Origin: JAUICS01 sp964384335
Lineage (GTDB): Bacteria; Pseudomonadota; Alphaproteobacteria; Micavibrionales; Micavibrionaceae
Length of the DNA stretch: 64,000 nt
Direction of reading: 5' to 3'
Assembly (NCBI GenBank): GCA_964384335.1
Contig: CAYLKN010000006.1
Span: 1 to 64,000 of the forward strand
This document shows, in pieces, positions 25,991-35,327 of the stretch. The position numbers and the translations under genes are program-made. The notes under the pieces are model-generated. The model was not told where the DNA came from, ran no database searches, and saw only the letters and a list, made by a program, of their open reading frames with translations. How positions within the stretch are numbered: the first letter of the stretch is position 1; each line of letters opens with the position of its first letter.

Positions 25991-26726
25991 ATTTTGACGT
26001 CAGATTTTCAAGAAGGTTCATTGGCAGGGGCAGCAGAATAGTATTTCCCTTTGAGGAAGTAAATTCGCTGATTGTACCGAGGTATCGCAACTGCATTGCT
26101 TCAGGGCGCTGGGAAAGGATTTTGGAAGCTTCATCAAGCTGTTTTGCGGCCTGGAATTCTCCTTCCGCATATATCACCTTGGCGCGTCTTTCACGTTCTG
26201 CCTCGGCCTGTTTGGCAATCGCGCGCACCATGCTTTGATCCAGATCCACATGCTTGATTTCAACATTTGTTACTTTTATGCCCCATCCGTCTGTCTGGGT
26301 ATCCAGAATTTCCTGAACATCATTATTGAGTTGATCCCGTTTGCTAAGCAGGTCATCAAGTTCGTGTTTGCCGAGTACGGAACGCAGGGTGGTCTGTGCA
26401 AGCTGGCTGGTGGCGACGGTAAAATCCTCAACGCGGTTTACTGCATATCCGGGTTCAATAACCCTGTAATAGACAACGGCATTAACCTTTACGGATACGT
26501 TGTCCTGTGTGATGACGTCCTGTGACGGTATATCGTTTGTTCTTATGCGCATATCCACGCGTACCATTTCCTGAATGCCCGGCAGAACAAGCTGGATCCC
26601 CGGTGAACGCGTGCTGGTGTACTTACCAAACGTATAAACAACGCCCCGCTCATACTCCTTGATAACTCTAAAAGATGCGGCGATCAGTACGATCGCACCG
26701 ATAAGAAGAATACCTATAAACTGCAT
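25989..26726 (-). CDS. Slipin (SPFH/stomatin family membrane protein)
   Basis: A 245-residue membrane protein with one N-terminal helix (about residues 2-20) and an SPFH/band 7 domain (YERGVVYTFGKYTSTRSPGI, IRTNDIPSQDVITQDNVSV), followed by a coiled coil (AEAERERRAKVIYAEGEFQA). It assembles into oligomers at membrane microdomains. Slipins usually sit next to an NfeD membrane protease; here NfeD is 21 kb away (47902). It is transcribed towards the pilus locus terminator. Length is normal for a bacterial slipin. Confidence 0.9.
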   Translation of the reverse strand: MQFIGILLIGAIVLIAASFRVIKEYERGVVYTFGKYTSTRSPGIQLVLPGIQEMVRVDMRIRTNDIPSQDVITQDNVSVKVNAVVYYRVIEPGYAVNRVEDFTVATSQLAQTTLRSVLGKHELDDLLSKRDQLNNDVQEILDTQTDGWGIKVTNVEIKHVDLDQSMVRAIAKQAEAERERRAKVIYAEGEFQAAKQLDEASKILSQRPEAMQLRYLGTISEFTSSKGNTILLPLPMNLLENLTSK

Positions 26727-26791
26727 TTTTTGCTCCTGTCTTAATTAAAAAAACATATTATCAGAGCGCCTGATATAAACAATGCAAAGCA

Positions 26792-28654
26792 TCAGCTGCG
26801 CTTGAATTTCTGTTCAAACAACAGACCAAGCTGATCAACCAGCGCTTTTCCAAGATGATCTGCATGCGTGATGGTGATCGCACGGTTATAATAACGTGTG
26901 ACGTCATGGCCGATGCCGATGGCTGTAAGCTCAACAGAAGAATTTGTTTCTATCCAGTTAATAACGGCATGGAGATGACTTTCCAATATTCCGGATGAAT
27001 TTACAGACAGGGTGGAATCGTCAACGGGTGCCCCGTCAGAAATCATCATAAGGATTTTGCGGCTTTCCTGTCGCCGTGAAAGCCGGTTGTGCGCCCATAC
27101 AAGGGCCTCTCCGTCAATGTTTTCTTTTAAAAGTCCTTCCTTGAGCATAAGTCCCAGATTGTTACGGGATCGCCGCCAGGGCGCATCCGCAGATTTATAA
27201 ACAATATGACGCACATCATTTAATCGTCCCGGCATTGCAGGACGACCGTTCTGAACCCATAAATCTCTGGACTTTCCACCTTTCCATGCACGTGTTGTGA
27301 ATCCAAGTATTTCAATTTTGATACCGACACGTTCCAGTGTTCGGGCAATGATATCTGTTGTCATTGCGGCAATGGTGATTGGCCGCCCGCGCATGGAGCC
27401 GGAATTATCAATCAGAAGTGATACGACCGTGTCTTTGAAATTGTCCTCTTTTTCAAGTTTGAAACTTAGAGGCAAAGACGGGTTGGCAACTATTCTCGCA
27501 AGACGCGAAGCGTCAAGCATGCCTTCTTCCTGATCAAACATCCAGGACCGTTTCTGCATTGCCATTAATTTTCGCTGAAGACGGTTTGCCAGACGTGTGA
27601 TTGTAAGCTGCTGCTGCGAAAGTTGCTGATCGAGAATGGAGCGCAGTTTGGCCAGATCATGCCCAGATGCCAGTTTTCCGGCATCAATAAGCTCATCATA
27701 AGACCTAGTATAAACATGGTAATTTCCGACGTTTTCAAGTTTCTGGTTATCATCTCGTCCTTCAATTGCAGCGGGCGGAGGCTTTTCACCTCCATCCGCG
27801 GTCTCCGAAATATCATATGCGCTGTAGTCGAATAAGGAATTTTCCTCGCTTTCTTCATTTTGTTTCTGCTCTGTATTTTCAGGTTCCTGTGCTTCAGCCT
27901 GATGGGGTTCATTTTCGTCCTGCCCAGGGTTTTCAGGAGTATCCTCAGTTTGATTGTCTTCATCCTGTTGCTGTGCTTCTTCCTCTTCCTCGTTGGCTTC
28001 TGCATCTTTTTGCAGAAGAGTATCAATAAAGTCATTGGCCTTAAGGGCGAAGGCCTCCTGGTCTGAGAGGTATGCTTTGAGTTCAGTTAACATGTTTGTT
28101 TTAAGATTTTTTTCCATCCACGTCTGCCATTCCTGGAAAAACGCATCTGCACTGCGTGGAAGCCGGCATCCGGAAAATTCGTGGAACGCAAGCAGATACA
28201 GCATGTCCTGAAGTGAATCTTCCGAACGATACCTGACGTTTTCCAAATTGTATCGCCTGCACTTTTCATTGATCAGGGAGAGGATATTGGCCTGTGCCCC
28301 TTTCATGTGTCTGGAGCCGCACCCTTCGACCCTTGCCTTTTCAAGGCTGTTAAACAATGCCGCCGCCTGTTTTTCCTGAGGTGAATATTTTGCATGAATC
28401 TTTTTGTCGTGATGCCTTAGAATCATGCCATAAGTATCAGATAAGCCACGAATGAAGGATTTGAGCCTGTAATTGATTTTGTTTTCAGGCGCGGGTAAGC
28501 GGCAGAGTGTCTCACTCAGCATTGAGACGTTTGATTCGGGACGTTTTGCGTTTTCAAAAAGAACTTCTGCGTCCTGCGTTTTCGCTATTGCCTTTAACGT
28601 TGATTCTGTAGCTTTCTTAAAGACATCGGAATGGTTATGGGATCTGTCGGGCAT
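26792..28654 (-). CDS. cobT: CobT-like cobaltochelatase subunit (VWA)
   Basis: A 620-residue protein: an N-terminal helical region, a Glu/Gln/Asp-rich middle (about residues 225-300) and a C-terminal von Willebrand A domain with an intact MIDAS motif DNSGSMRG. It is CobT-like, the partner of the AAA+ CobS in aerobic cobalt insertion. The frame is open for 39 codons further upstream, but the ATG at 28654 overlaps the cobS stop, fits the family start (MPDRSHNHSDVFKKATE) and is preferred. No cobN (the chelatase large subunit) or other cobalamin gene is in the window, so the natural substrate of this AAA/VWA pair is not certain. Confidence 0.85.
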   Translation of the reverse strand: MPDRSHNHSDVFKKATESTLKAIAKTQDAEVLFENAKRPESNVSMLSETLCRLPAPENKINYRLKSFIRGLSDTYGMILRHHDKKIHAKYSPQEKQAAALFNSLEKARVEGCGSRHMKGAQANILSLINEKCRRYNLENVRYRSEDSLQDMLYLLAFHEFSGCRLPRSADAFFQEWQTWMEKNLKTNMLTELKAYLSDQEAFALKANDFIDTLLQKDAEANEEEEEAQQQDEDNQTEDTPENPGQDENEPHQAEAQEPENTEQKQNEESEENSLFDYSAYDISETADGGEKPPPAAIEGRDDNQKLENVGNYHVYTRSYDELIDAGKLASGHDLAKLRSILDQQLSQQQLTITRLANRLQRKLMAMQKRSWMFDQEEGMLDASRLARIVANPSLPLSFKLEKEDNFKDTVVSLLIDNSGSMRGRPITIAAMTTDIIARTLERVGIKIEILGFTTRAWKGGKSRDLWVQNGRPAMPGRLNDVRHIVYKSADAPWRRSRNNLGLMLKEGLLKENIDGEALVWAHNRLSRRQESRKILMMISDGAPVDDSTLSVNSSGILESHLHAVINWIETNSSVELTAIGIGHDVTRYYNRAITITHADHLGKALVDQLGLLFEQKFKRS

Positions 28655-28655
28655 T

Positions 28656-29666
28656 TCAGGGGGTCTGCGGCGCCAGTTCCATATCAAAGCAACGCTGGAA
28701 ATATTCGTTGAAAACAGGATATTCCGTCTCATCGCATTTGTTAAGAAACGAAAATCTGAATGAGTCCTCAATATCCTCGAAAATAATGTAATTCTGAGCC
28801 CACGTCAGAACGGTCCTGGGTGACATCAATGTTGAAATATCACCATTTATGAATCCGTGGCGGGTCAGGTTGGCAAGTTGAACCATCTGACTGATTTTCT
28901 GCCTATCCTCTGGCGTATCCATTTCGGGCACTTTGGCCAGCATAATGGCAATTTCATCTTCGCTTTTAAGATAATTCAGGTTAACAACGATATTCCAGCG
29001 GTCCATCTGTCCCTGATTTATCTGCTGGGTTCCATGATAAAGGCCGGTTGTATCACCAAGCCCCACTGTATTGCTTGTCGCGAAAATGCGGAAAGCCGGG
29101 TGTGGTCTTAAAACCATGTTCTGATCCAGTAATGTGAGTTTGCCTTCTGCTTCAAGCACGCGCTGAATAACAAACATGACATCCGGCCGGCCCGCATCAT
29201 ATTCATCAAAAACAAGGGCAACCGGATTTTGGAGAGCCCAGGGCAATATGCCTTCCCGGTATTCCGTTACCTGTTTTCCTTCTTTTAAAATAATCATATC
29301 CTTGCCAAGCATATCTATGCGGCTGATATGGGAATCAAGATTTATCCGGATACACGGCCATTTAATACGCGCCGCCACCTGTTCAATATGCGTTGACTTT
29401 CCGGTACCGTGATATCCTTGTATCATCACCCTTTTATTATGCATAAATCCGGCGAGGATCGCCTTTGTTGTTGCCGAATTGAACTGAAACGTTTCATCGA
29501 TAACAGGCACGTTATCATTGGCTTCGGAAAAGCCCGGGACTTGCCAGTCAAGATCAATGTCAAATGTCTCCCTGGCATTGTAACTTGTATCAGGTATTGT
29601 GTTGTATTTTGTACTGTTCGTTATTAATTTGTTTGGATCAAAACTTGTCGTTCTTTGTGTACTCAT
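28656..29666 (-). CDS. cobS: CobS-like AAA+ cobaltochelatase subunit
   Basis: A 336-residue AAA+ ATPase of the MoxR/CobS group. Walker A is GYHGTGKST, Walker B ALVFDEYDAGRPDV, followed by sensor-1 FATSNTVGLGDT. With the VWA protein encoded just downstream it makes a typical MoxR-VWA remodelling pair; in aerobic cobalamin synthesis this pair drives cobalt insertion by CobN. Start: the second ATG (29666). It lies 41 bp downstream of the J-domain gene, as in many alphaproteobacteria. Confidence 0.88.
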   Translation of the reverse strand: MSTQRTTSFDPNKLITNSTKYNTIPDTSYNARETFDIDLDWQVPGFSEANDNVPVIDETFQFNSATTKAILAGFMHNKRVMIQGYHGTGKSTHIEQVAARIKWPCIRINLDSHISRIDMLGKDMIILKEGKQVTEYREGILPWALQNPVALVFDEYDAGRPDVMFVIQRVLEAEGKLTLLDQNMVLRPHPAFRIFATSNTVGLGDTTGLYHGTQQINQGQMDRWNIVVNLNYLKSEDEIAIMLAKVPEMDTPEDRQKISQMVQLANLTRHGFINGDISTLMSPRTVLTWAQNYIIFEDIEDSFRFSFLNKCDETEYPVFNEYFQRCFDMELAPQTP

Positions 29667-29707
29667 CAAATCATGCTCTGTTTATATTTGGATTGCCTTA
29701 ACGAAAA

Positions 29708-30337
29708 TTAGTCGGCTTCAGTGAGATTTTCAAATTTTTTATATGCCACTTTGAGAATAGTGTACGCCATATTTATATTTTTCATTCTTTCTTCTGTTTC
29801 TTTATTACTCCCTACCACATCAGGGTGGTATTGCTTTACTAGAGTTTTGTATCTTTGCTTCAGAGTACACAGATTTACGGGTGGTGAGAGTTCAAGAATC
29901 CGAAGTGCGTGTGCTTCCGGCGTATCTTCTTTAAAAGTACTGCTGAAATCATGGCTTTTGTGACCTGAGCCGGTTTTTCCTGAGTTGTTATACCCATCAC
30001 CGAAAAAGTAACTGTGAACGACTTTTTCTCTCAGTTTTTCTTCAAGATCGGCATAATCTTTCGGTTTCCAGGTCGGGCGGTCCCATATATGCGTTCTCCA
30101 TATGTTTTCATTAATCTCTTCAGGAGACATTCCGTTGAGATAGTTCCATGCCTCGTTGTATTCCCTGACGTGTTCAAAACAAAAGTGATAATACTGATTT
30201 AACTCCTTGTTTTTTGGGGCCTTGTACTCGGCGGCATTGGCGCATCCCTCCATATCACACTGTTTAAGATCCCGTATGCGTTCATAGTCGCGGTCCATAT
30301 ACTCAGGCGAATTCGGTTTAAGATTTATTGTTGGCAT
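29708..30337 (-). CDS. J-domain (DnaJ-like) protein
   Basis: A 209-residue protein whose C-terminal 65 residues form a J-domain: LKQRYKTLVKQYHPDVVGSN with the HPD motif that stimulates DnaK ATPase. There is no G/F region or zinc finger, so it is not DnaJ itself. The N-terminal part has Cys28 and Cys33 in KQCDMEGCANAAEYKAPK and a later Cys/His pair (YYHFCFEH). This is the J-domain protein found between bolA and cobS in alphaproteobacteria. Its chaperone client is unknown. Confidence 0.88.
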   Translation of the reverse strand: MPTINLKPNSPEYMDRDYERIRDLKQCDMEGCANAAEYKAPKNKELNQYYHFCFEHVREYNEAWNYLNGMSPEEINENIWRTHIWDRPTWKPKDYADLEEKLREKVVHSYFFGDGYNNSGKTGSGHKSHDFSSTFKEDTPEAHALRILELSPPVNLCTLKQRYKTLVKQYHPDVVGSNKETEERMKNINMAYTILKVAYKKFENLTEAD

Positions 30338-30409
30338 TTCATTTCAAACCATTAATATCCTAGTATATACAATAACATAATACTTATATTGTTATGAACT
30401 ATTTGTATC

Positions 30410-30667
30410 ATGAACGTTAAAAATCAAATTATTACAATACTGCAGGAAAAATTTTGTCCTGAATATCTGGACGTCATTGATGAAAGTCACAAACATATTG
30501 GACATGCCGGATACAGAGAGGGCGGCCAGACACACTTTAAGGTTGTGATTTCTTCGGATGATTTGAAGCCAGTTTCCAGAATAGAAGCGCAAAGAATGGT
30601 TTATACTGCTTTAGGTGATCTTATGAGGGAAACTATTCATGCCCTTGAATTAAAAATCATCCGATAA
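30410..30667 (+). CDS. bolA: BolA family protein
   Basis: An 85-residue BolA-type KH-like domain. Conserved THFKVVISS is present (residues 42-50), with a preceding GH (HIGHAGY) and a C-terminal helix ending HALELKII. BolA proteins act with monothiol glutaredoxins in Fe-S and iron regulation and can bind DNA. It is divergent from the J-domain/cobS/cobT genes across a 72-bp gap, the usual alphaproteobacterial arrangement. The ribosome site is weak. Confidence 0.85.
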   Translation: MNVKNQIITILQEKFCPEYLDVIDESHKHIGHAGYREGGQTHFKVVISSDDLKPVSRIEAQRMVYTALGDLMRETIHALELKIIR

Positions 30668-30857
30668 TATTTCTTAACAACTCAAACATAATACATATGT
30701 AACTTATACGTGTTCTTATGCACCTTTTGATTGAAATAATATAAATTATATATACTATAGTTGCATGGGTTTTGTATGTGTGGGTGATTATCAAAGAATA
30801 CATACATAGTACCTTTTGTATATCAAAAAAATCGATTGCATACCTATGGAGGGTTGA

Positions 30858-31256
30858 ATGTATGAAGCTAAAGATATCGCAATTCTTTTTAAAAAAGACA
30901 TCGAAAAATCTTCGTCTCTGGTAAGCAGAAACATCTGTGTAGTAGGGAAAAGGACTTCGGTAAGGCTTGAGCCGGAAATGTGGGCTGCTTTAAGGGATAT
31001 TGCAAAACGAGAAAAGTGTTCAATTCATGAGATATGTACTCTGATTTATCTGCGCAAAAAAACCAATTCGACTTTAACGGCATCCATACGTGTATTTATT
31101 ATGCTTTATTTTAAAGCCGCAGCCACGGAAGAGGGGCACCTTAGTGCCCATCACGGAAACTTTGAAAAAATGAAAACAAGGGCAAAAATTACGGGTGATA
31201 TTAAGGCTTTAAGGTTTAATGATAACGGGTCTTTTGCCCAGATCGAAAGTGCCTGA
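30858..31256 (+). CDS. Ribbon-helix-helix (RHH_4-like) protein
   Basis: A 132-residue protein with an RHH domain from about residue 31 (KRTSVRLEPEMWAALRDIAK) to about 85 (TLTASIRVFIMLYFKAAATE). This is the RHH_4 pattern, common as a stand-alone protein in alphaproteobacteria. RHH proteins bind DNA as dimers through the short beta strand; the target here is unknown. The ribosome site is strong (GGAGGG, 8 nt before the ATG). It is preceded by 190 bp of AT-rich DNA and converges with accA. Confidence 0.78.
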   Translation: MYEAKDIAILFKKDIEKSSSLVSRNICVVGKRTSVRLEPEMWAALRDIAKREKCSIHEICTLIYLRKKTNSTLTASIRVFIMLYFKAAATEEGHLSAHHGNFEKMKTRAKITGDIKALRFNDNGSFAQIESA

Positions 31257-31260
31257 AATC

Positions 31261-32202
31261 CTAAATATCAGGCATGGCGACAAATTTGTCCTGACGTTCC
31301 TTAACGAGGGTTTCGCCATTCTTTTGCATTAGACTTGATAAATTCGTTTCAAGAACAGCGCCAACATTATTTATGGCTTCGTTTTTGTATCTGTGCGCGC
31401 CGCCGACAGGTTCGTTAATTATCTCATCGATCAAACCAAAACCAAGTAAATCCTGCGCAGTCAGCTTAAGCGTCTGGGCGGCTTCACCGGCGTAATCCGC
31501 ACTTCGCCATAAAATTGAGGCGCACCCTTCCGGCGAAATAACGGAATAAATCGAATGTTCCAGCATGAAAACCCTGTCCGCAGCTGCGATAGCAATTGCA
31601 CCACCCGAACCGCCTTCTCCAATAATGACTGATAAAAACGGTGTTTTTAAAGTAAGACAGCGGTTAATCGATTTTGCAATAGCTTCGGATTGTCCCCTTT
31701 CCTCTGCTCCGACACCGGGATATGCCCCGGCAGTATCCACGAAACTTAAAACAGGCAGGCCGTAGTGTTCGGCCATATCCATGAGACGTTGTGCTTTCCT
31801 GTATCCTTCCGGGCGTGCCATGCCGAAATTGTGTTTGATCCGTTCTTCGGTTGTCCCGCCTTTTTCATGTCCCATTACAATACAGGCCTGACCGCGAAAG
31901 CGGCCTATTCCGCCAATCAATGCATGGTCCTCACCATACAGCCTGTCCCCTGCAAGCGGAGTAAAGTCATCGATCAGTTTTTCGATATAGGATGAAAAGT
32001 GCGGCCTGTTTTCATGGCGCGCGACTTTGACCTTTTGAGCAGGCGTTAACTTGCTGTAAATCTGAGTCAGAAGCTTTTCAATTTTTTGCTGAACGCGCTG
32101 AATTTCTTCATTTATGTTCAGTTCATCACTACTGACATTACGAAGTTCCTGAATTTTACCTTCAAGTTCCAATATTGGCTTCTCAAAATCCAGACGCGCC
32201 AT
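31261..32202 (-). CDS. accA: Acetyl-CoA carboxylase carboxyltransferase subunit alpha
   Basis: A 313-residue subunit that with AccD moves the carboxyl group from biotin to acetyl-CoA, the first step of fatty-acid synthesis. The N-terminal coiled coil (LEGKIQELRN...) and the crotonase-like core with GHEKGGTTEERIKHNFGM, DTAGAYPGVGAEERGQSEAI and GEGGSGGAIAI match AccA throughout. Length is normal. It lies downstream of xerD on the same strand, 72 bp away, as in many alphaproteobacteria. Confidence 0.96.
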   Translation of the reverse strand: MARLDFEKPILELEGKIQELRNVSSDELNINEEIQRVQQKIEKLLTQIYSKLTPAQKVKVARHENRPHFSSYIEKLIDDFTPLAGDRLYGEDHALIGGIGRFRGQACIVMGHEKGGTTEERIKHNFGMARPEGYRKAQRLMDMAEHYGLPVLSFVDTAGAYPGVGAEERGQSEAIAKSINRCLTLKTPFLSVIIGEGGSGGAIAIAAADRVFMLEHSIYSVISPEGCASILWRSADYAGEAAQTLKLTAQDLLGFGLIDEIINEPVGGAHRYKNEAINNVGAVLETNLSSLMQKNGETLVKERQDKFVAMPDI

Positions 32203-32274
32203 TTTGAACTGCTCCTGTTTCGGGAAAGCTTATTTATGCCAGCTGTGGTAAACAGTCAATAACCGGGACCAGTT

Positions 32275-33267
32275 TTACTGGTTCGTGCCGGTTTTTGAAA
32301 GCGGATGCTTTTCCTGAACTGTTTTCTTGAGTTTTTCATCAACCATATGCGTGTAAATTTGCGTGGTTGCGATATCAGCATGACCAAGCATTTTTTGCAC
32401 AGATCTGAGATCGGCTCCGTTTGCAAGAAGATGGGTAGCAAATGCATGACGAAGAATATGCGGGCTAACACGGTCTTCATCAATTTCCGCTCTTTTGGCA
32501 AGGTCTTTGAGAAGCTGCGCGAAACGCTGTCTTGTCAAGTGTCCGCTGTCTGATGTTCTCGATGGGAACAACCACTGGGCCTGTTGGCCATTATCATCAG
32601 CACTGATGAACTGGTTTCTGAGTTCAAAATAATTTTTAAGAGCTTTTTGCGCGGGCTCGGTTAAAGGAACCATACGCTCCTGTCCTGCCTTACCGGCAAT
32701 CATGAGAAACTGATTGTCTTCGCCAAGCGCTGATACGGGAAGTCCGACCAGTTCCGAAACTCTCAGGCCACTGGCGTATAGCATTTCAAGAAGACATACA
32801 AGACGCACGCATTCCGGAGAACCATTTCCGGCCGCAACTGTTATAAGCGTGTTCACTTCGGATTCGCTCAGCGTTTTTGGAAGTGTTCTTTCCTGCTTCG
32901 GGCTTTCAATGGTGCTTGTCGGGTCATCCTCGCGTATGCCTTCGGAGATAAGAAAACGATAAAACTGCCGCAGTGCGGAAAGGCGACGGGCAACGGTACG
33001 TTTTGCAATCTGGGATTGTTTCTCGCCCTTGATATGCTGCTTGTTGCTTAAATCTTTAAGATAGGCTTTGATCTGATCTGTTATTGCAGTGTCAATATCG
33101 GTTTTAAAGTTTTCTCTCAAAAACTTTGTATAATCCGATATATCCCTTTCATAAGCCTGACAGGTATTATGAGCCGCACCCTTTTCAGTTTTTAACATGT
33201 CAAGATACATGTACGCCGTCTTGTGGAGGGCGATTTTTTCTTTAGGTGGACGTCCTGGACGAGGCAT
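32275..33267 (-). CDS. xerD: Tyrosine recombinase XerD
   Basis: A 330-residue tyrosine recombinase with a SAM-like N-terminal domain (about 15-110) and a catalytic domain from about 130. It shows the catalytic Arg in LYASGLRVSEL, the HILRHAFATHLL box, the GHADIATTQIYTH box with His and the Tyr nucleophile. It should act with XerC at dif to resolve chromosome dimers. The N-terminal extension MPRPGRPPKEK is basic and slightly longer than usual. Position next to accA and the unknown gene before aroK supports XerD rather than a phage integrase. Confidence 0.92.
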   Translation of the reverse strand: MPRPGRPPKEKIALHKTAYMYLDMLKTEKGAAHNTCQAYERDISDYTKFLRENFKTDIDTAITDQIKAYLKDLSNKQHIKGEKQSQIAKRTVARRLSALRQFYRFLISEGIREDDPTSTIESPKQERTLPKTLSESEVNTLITVAAGNGSPECVRLVCLLEMLYASGLRVSELVGLPVSALGEDNQFLMIAGKAGQERMVPLTEPAQKALKNYFELRNQFISADDNGQQAQWLFPSRTSDSGHLTRQRFAQLLKDLAKRAEIDEDRVSPHILRHAFATHLLANGADLRSVQKMLGHADIATTQIYTHMVDEKLKKTVQEKHPLSKTGTNQ

Positions 33268-33277
33268 TTCAATCTCC

Positions 33278-35050
33278 TTATTTAACTTTATTTAATAACC
33301 CACTATTTATCAGAATCCTAACCTGATTATCAAAAGTATAGTTAATCAGATCCGATAAAGCATCTTTTCTGAAAAACTTATCATCAGAAAAATTCCGATA
33401 TTTCATATCAAGAATTAATAACAGAGCCAATTGCCCAACATTATTTGTTTTTATAGCAAAATCAATAAAATTATTAATTCCATATAAATGCATTACATAA
33501 TCTTGGGGCAAAGTCAAGCGATTGTGTTTTTCATAAGTTAATTCTTCGAGGATGTCATAGACAAGATCTGTATAAAAAAGTGCCGAGTCATTGGACGAGG
33601 ATGTATCAGGAAGATCTTTTTTGTCTGCGGACGCTTTTTCCTGTTTTAGAAATTCATGAAGAACGGAATGACTTTTTGTACTGTCTTTATCCTGAGGTTG
33701 TATTAGAAAGCTTGTCAGGAGAGAAAAACTTTCTTTCCTGTCAAGGGAAAGGGTGTCCGTTTTCAGGTGCCGGAGAATAATTTCTTTTCCAAAAGCTCCG
33801 TTTTTCATTGCTCCTGCGAGAATATACAGGGTGAAAATCTTTTGTTCGCTGTCAAGCTGTTCAAATGTAAAGGGTTGTATGTAACGGGCGAAGGGGTGAT
33901 ATGCCATACTGCTGACGGCTTTGTCGGTTCCGCTGAAGCGTTTTTTGAACAGTTCAATTACTGCGTCGCTTATTTCGTAAAGGGCAGGGCCTTTATCCTT
34001 ATTAAGTGCTTTAAAGGTAGTGATAATATTCGCCCATTCGCCGTTCAGGCCGTTTGCGGAAACGGTTTTGTATGTGTTTTCAAGATCTTCCAGCTTAAAA
34101 AACCCTGATTTATAGGACAATAGCGCGAGTTTCAGGCGGATATTTTCAGGAAGGCCGTCATGCGTAAGCAGTAATGCTGTTTTACCCAGGCTGATTTGGG
34201 AATAATCCGCATAATCTTCTGATAATGTGAAATTTATTGTGTTTGTTTTGCCTTTATTGACAAGTAGGGATAATTCCAGGAGGCTCATTGTTTCGAGCGT
34301 ATCCATGTCAATTTTAAAAATGTTGTGATTCTTGTTCCCGTCCCCGGTTTTATGAGATCCGGAAAATCTGTTTTCACAGGCCTGTTTCATTTTTGTCTGA
34401 AGTTCCGCGTCATCGAAATATCTGGAAAATGAAAATATGTCTATACAGGCTTCCTCAACCCGGCCGCTCCCCAGAAGACTTATAATACCTGACTTCACCT
34501 GTCTGACATGATAAGGTTTGCCAGGGATCTGCCGGTACAGTGCCGCGGCTTCGTCAAAGGCACCAAGACTGTTCAGTTTTTCCATTCTGACGGTCAAAAG
34601 ATCCGTCCCCCGTGGCGAAATCCAGATTTCGGGCATAAGGCGGGAATTTATACCTGTCTTCAGGATTGCCAGAAGAAGATCATACTCCCCTGAATTGGAA
34701 ACGGCACCGTGGGTTTCGGGCAGGGCATGAAAGGCGGCGGTTAAAAACTCCTTGTCCATACCAAGCCATGTGCCTTCCGGGAAAAGCATTCCGGAAACGT
34801 CTGCTGACAGATTTTCGATCGTGGCTATGAAATCCGGCTCCTGAACATCTTCGATCATGTATTTTCGGGATGAAAAGGGGCCTTGTGAAACAGGATGATT
34901 CGCTATTCTTTGCGGTTCTTGAATAAGATCCGGAAAACTGGTTGCCTGCGCGGAATACGTTTTCACTCCGACGCTAAAAACCAGTGCAATACTGCAAAGC
35001 AGAAAAAACCGGCTCCTCGTGAACAGCCTTACTTTGTTAAAACAATGCAC
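33278..35050 (-). CDS. Unknown secreted helical protein between xerD and aroK
   Basis: A 590-residue protein starting with GTG at 35050. The N-terminus is a signal peptide or anchor (about residues 12-30, ending near YSAQA); the rest is alpha-helical with repeat-like pairs (SLGAFDEAAALYRQI, GSGRVEEACIDIFSFS). No catalytic motif is seen. The location between xerD and aroK is shared by unknown proteins in other alphaproteobacteria, so it is probably an envelope protein conserved in the class. It follows the 51-residue membrane protein gene by 5 bp, so the two may be co-translated. Confidence 0.75.
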   Translation of the reverse strand: MHCFNKVRLFTRSRFFLLCSIALVFSVGVKTYSAQATSFPDLIQEPQRIANHPVSQGPFSSRKYMIEDVQEPDFIATIENLSADVSGMLFPEGTWLGMDKEFLTAAFHALPETHGAVSNSGEYDLLLAILKTGINSRLMPEIWISPRGTDLLTVRMEKLNSLGAFDEAAALYRQIPGKPYHVRQVKSGIISLLGSGRVEEACIDIFSFSRYFDDAELQTKMKQACENRFSGSHKTGDGNKNHNIFKIDMDTLETMSLLELSLLVNKGKTNTINFTLSEDYADYSQISLGKTALLLTHDGLPENIRLKLALLSYKSGFFKLEDLENTYKTVSANGLNGEWANIITTFKALNKDKGPALYEISDAVIELFKKRFSGTDKAVSSMAYHPFARYIQPFTFEQLDSEQKIFTLYILAGAMKNGAFGKEIILRHLKTDTLSLDRKESFSLLTSFLIQPQDKDSTKSHSVLHEFLKQEKASADKKDLPDTSSSNDSALFYTDLVYDILEELTYEKHNRLTLPQDYVMHLYGINNFIDFAIKTNNVGQLALLLILDMKYRNFSDDKFFRKDALSDLINYTFDNQVRILINSGLLNKVK

Positions 35051-35055
35051 TGCCT

Positions 35056-35211
35056 CTACAGTCTCAGTTTATTTGTGAAATAATCATCAGGCAGCTTTTT
35101 CGTAACGGTATGTTTTTCCAAAGGGATTTCCGCATAGGCAATATAAAGAAAAATTCCCGCCACCAGAGCCATGATAAACAGGAATAAAGTTAAAGCCAGC
35201 TTTGCTTTCAC
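35056..35211 (-). CDS. Small 51-aa single-helix membrane protein
   Basis: A short frame on the minus strand, GTG at 35211 to TAG at 35056, 51 residues. AAGGGAG lies 6 nt before the GTG, a strong ribosome site. The product has a basic N-terminus, one membrane helix (about residues 5-26, LALTLFLFIMALVAGIFLYI) and a charged tail ending KKLPDDYFTNKLRL. It ends 5 bp before the unknown secreted protein, so it is probably the first gene of that pair. No family is recognised. Confidence 0.7.
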   Translation of the reverse strand: MKAKLALTLFLFIMALVAGIFLYIAYAEIPLEKHTVTKKLPDDYFTNKLRL

Positions 35212-35327
35212 AGCCACTCCCTTTTCTTTCAAATTAAGATTATTCGCGATACAAAATAATGTATTAGAGATTTTTTGGTAAAAATATCATATTTATTCTT
35301 TTTTAAAACTTACAGAAGACATATGCA

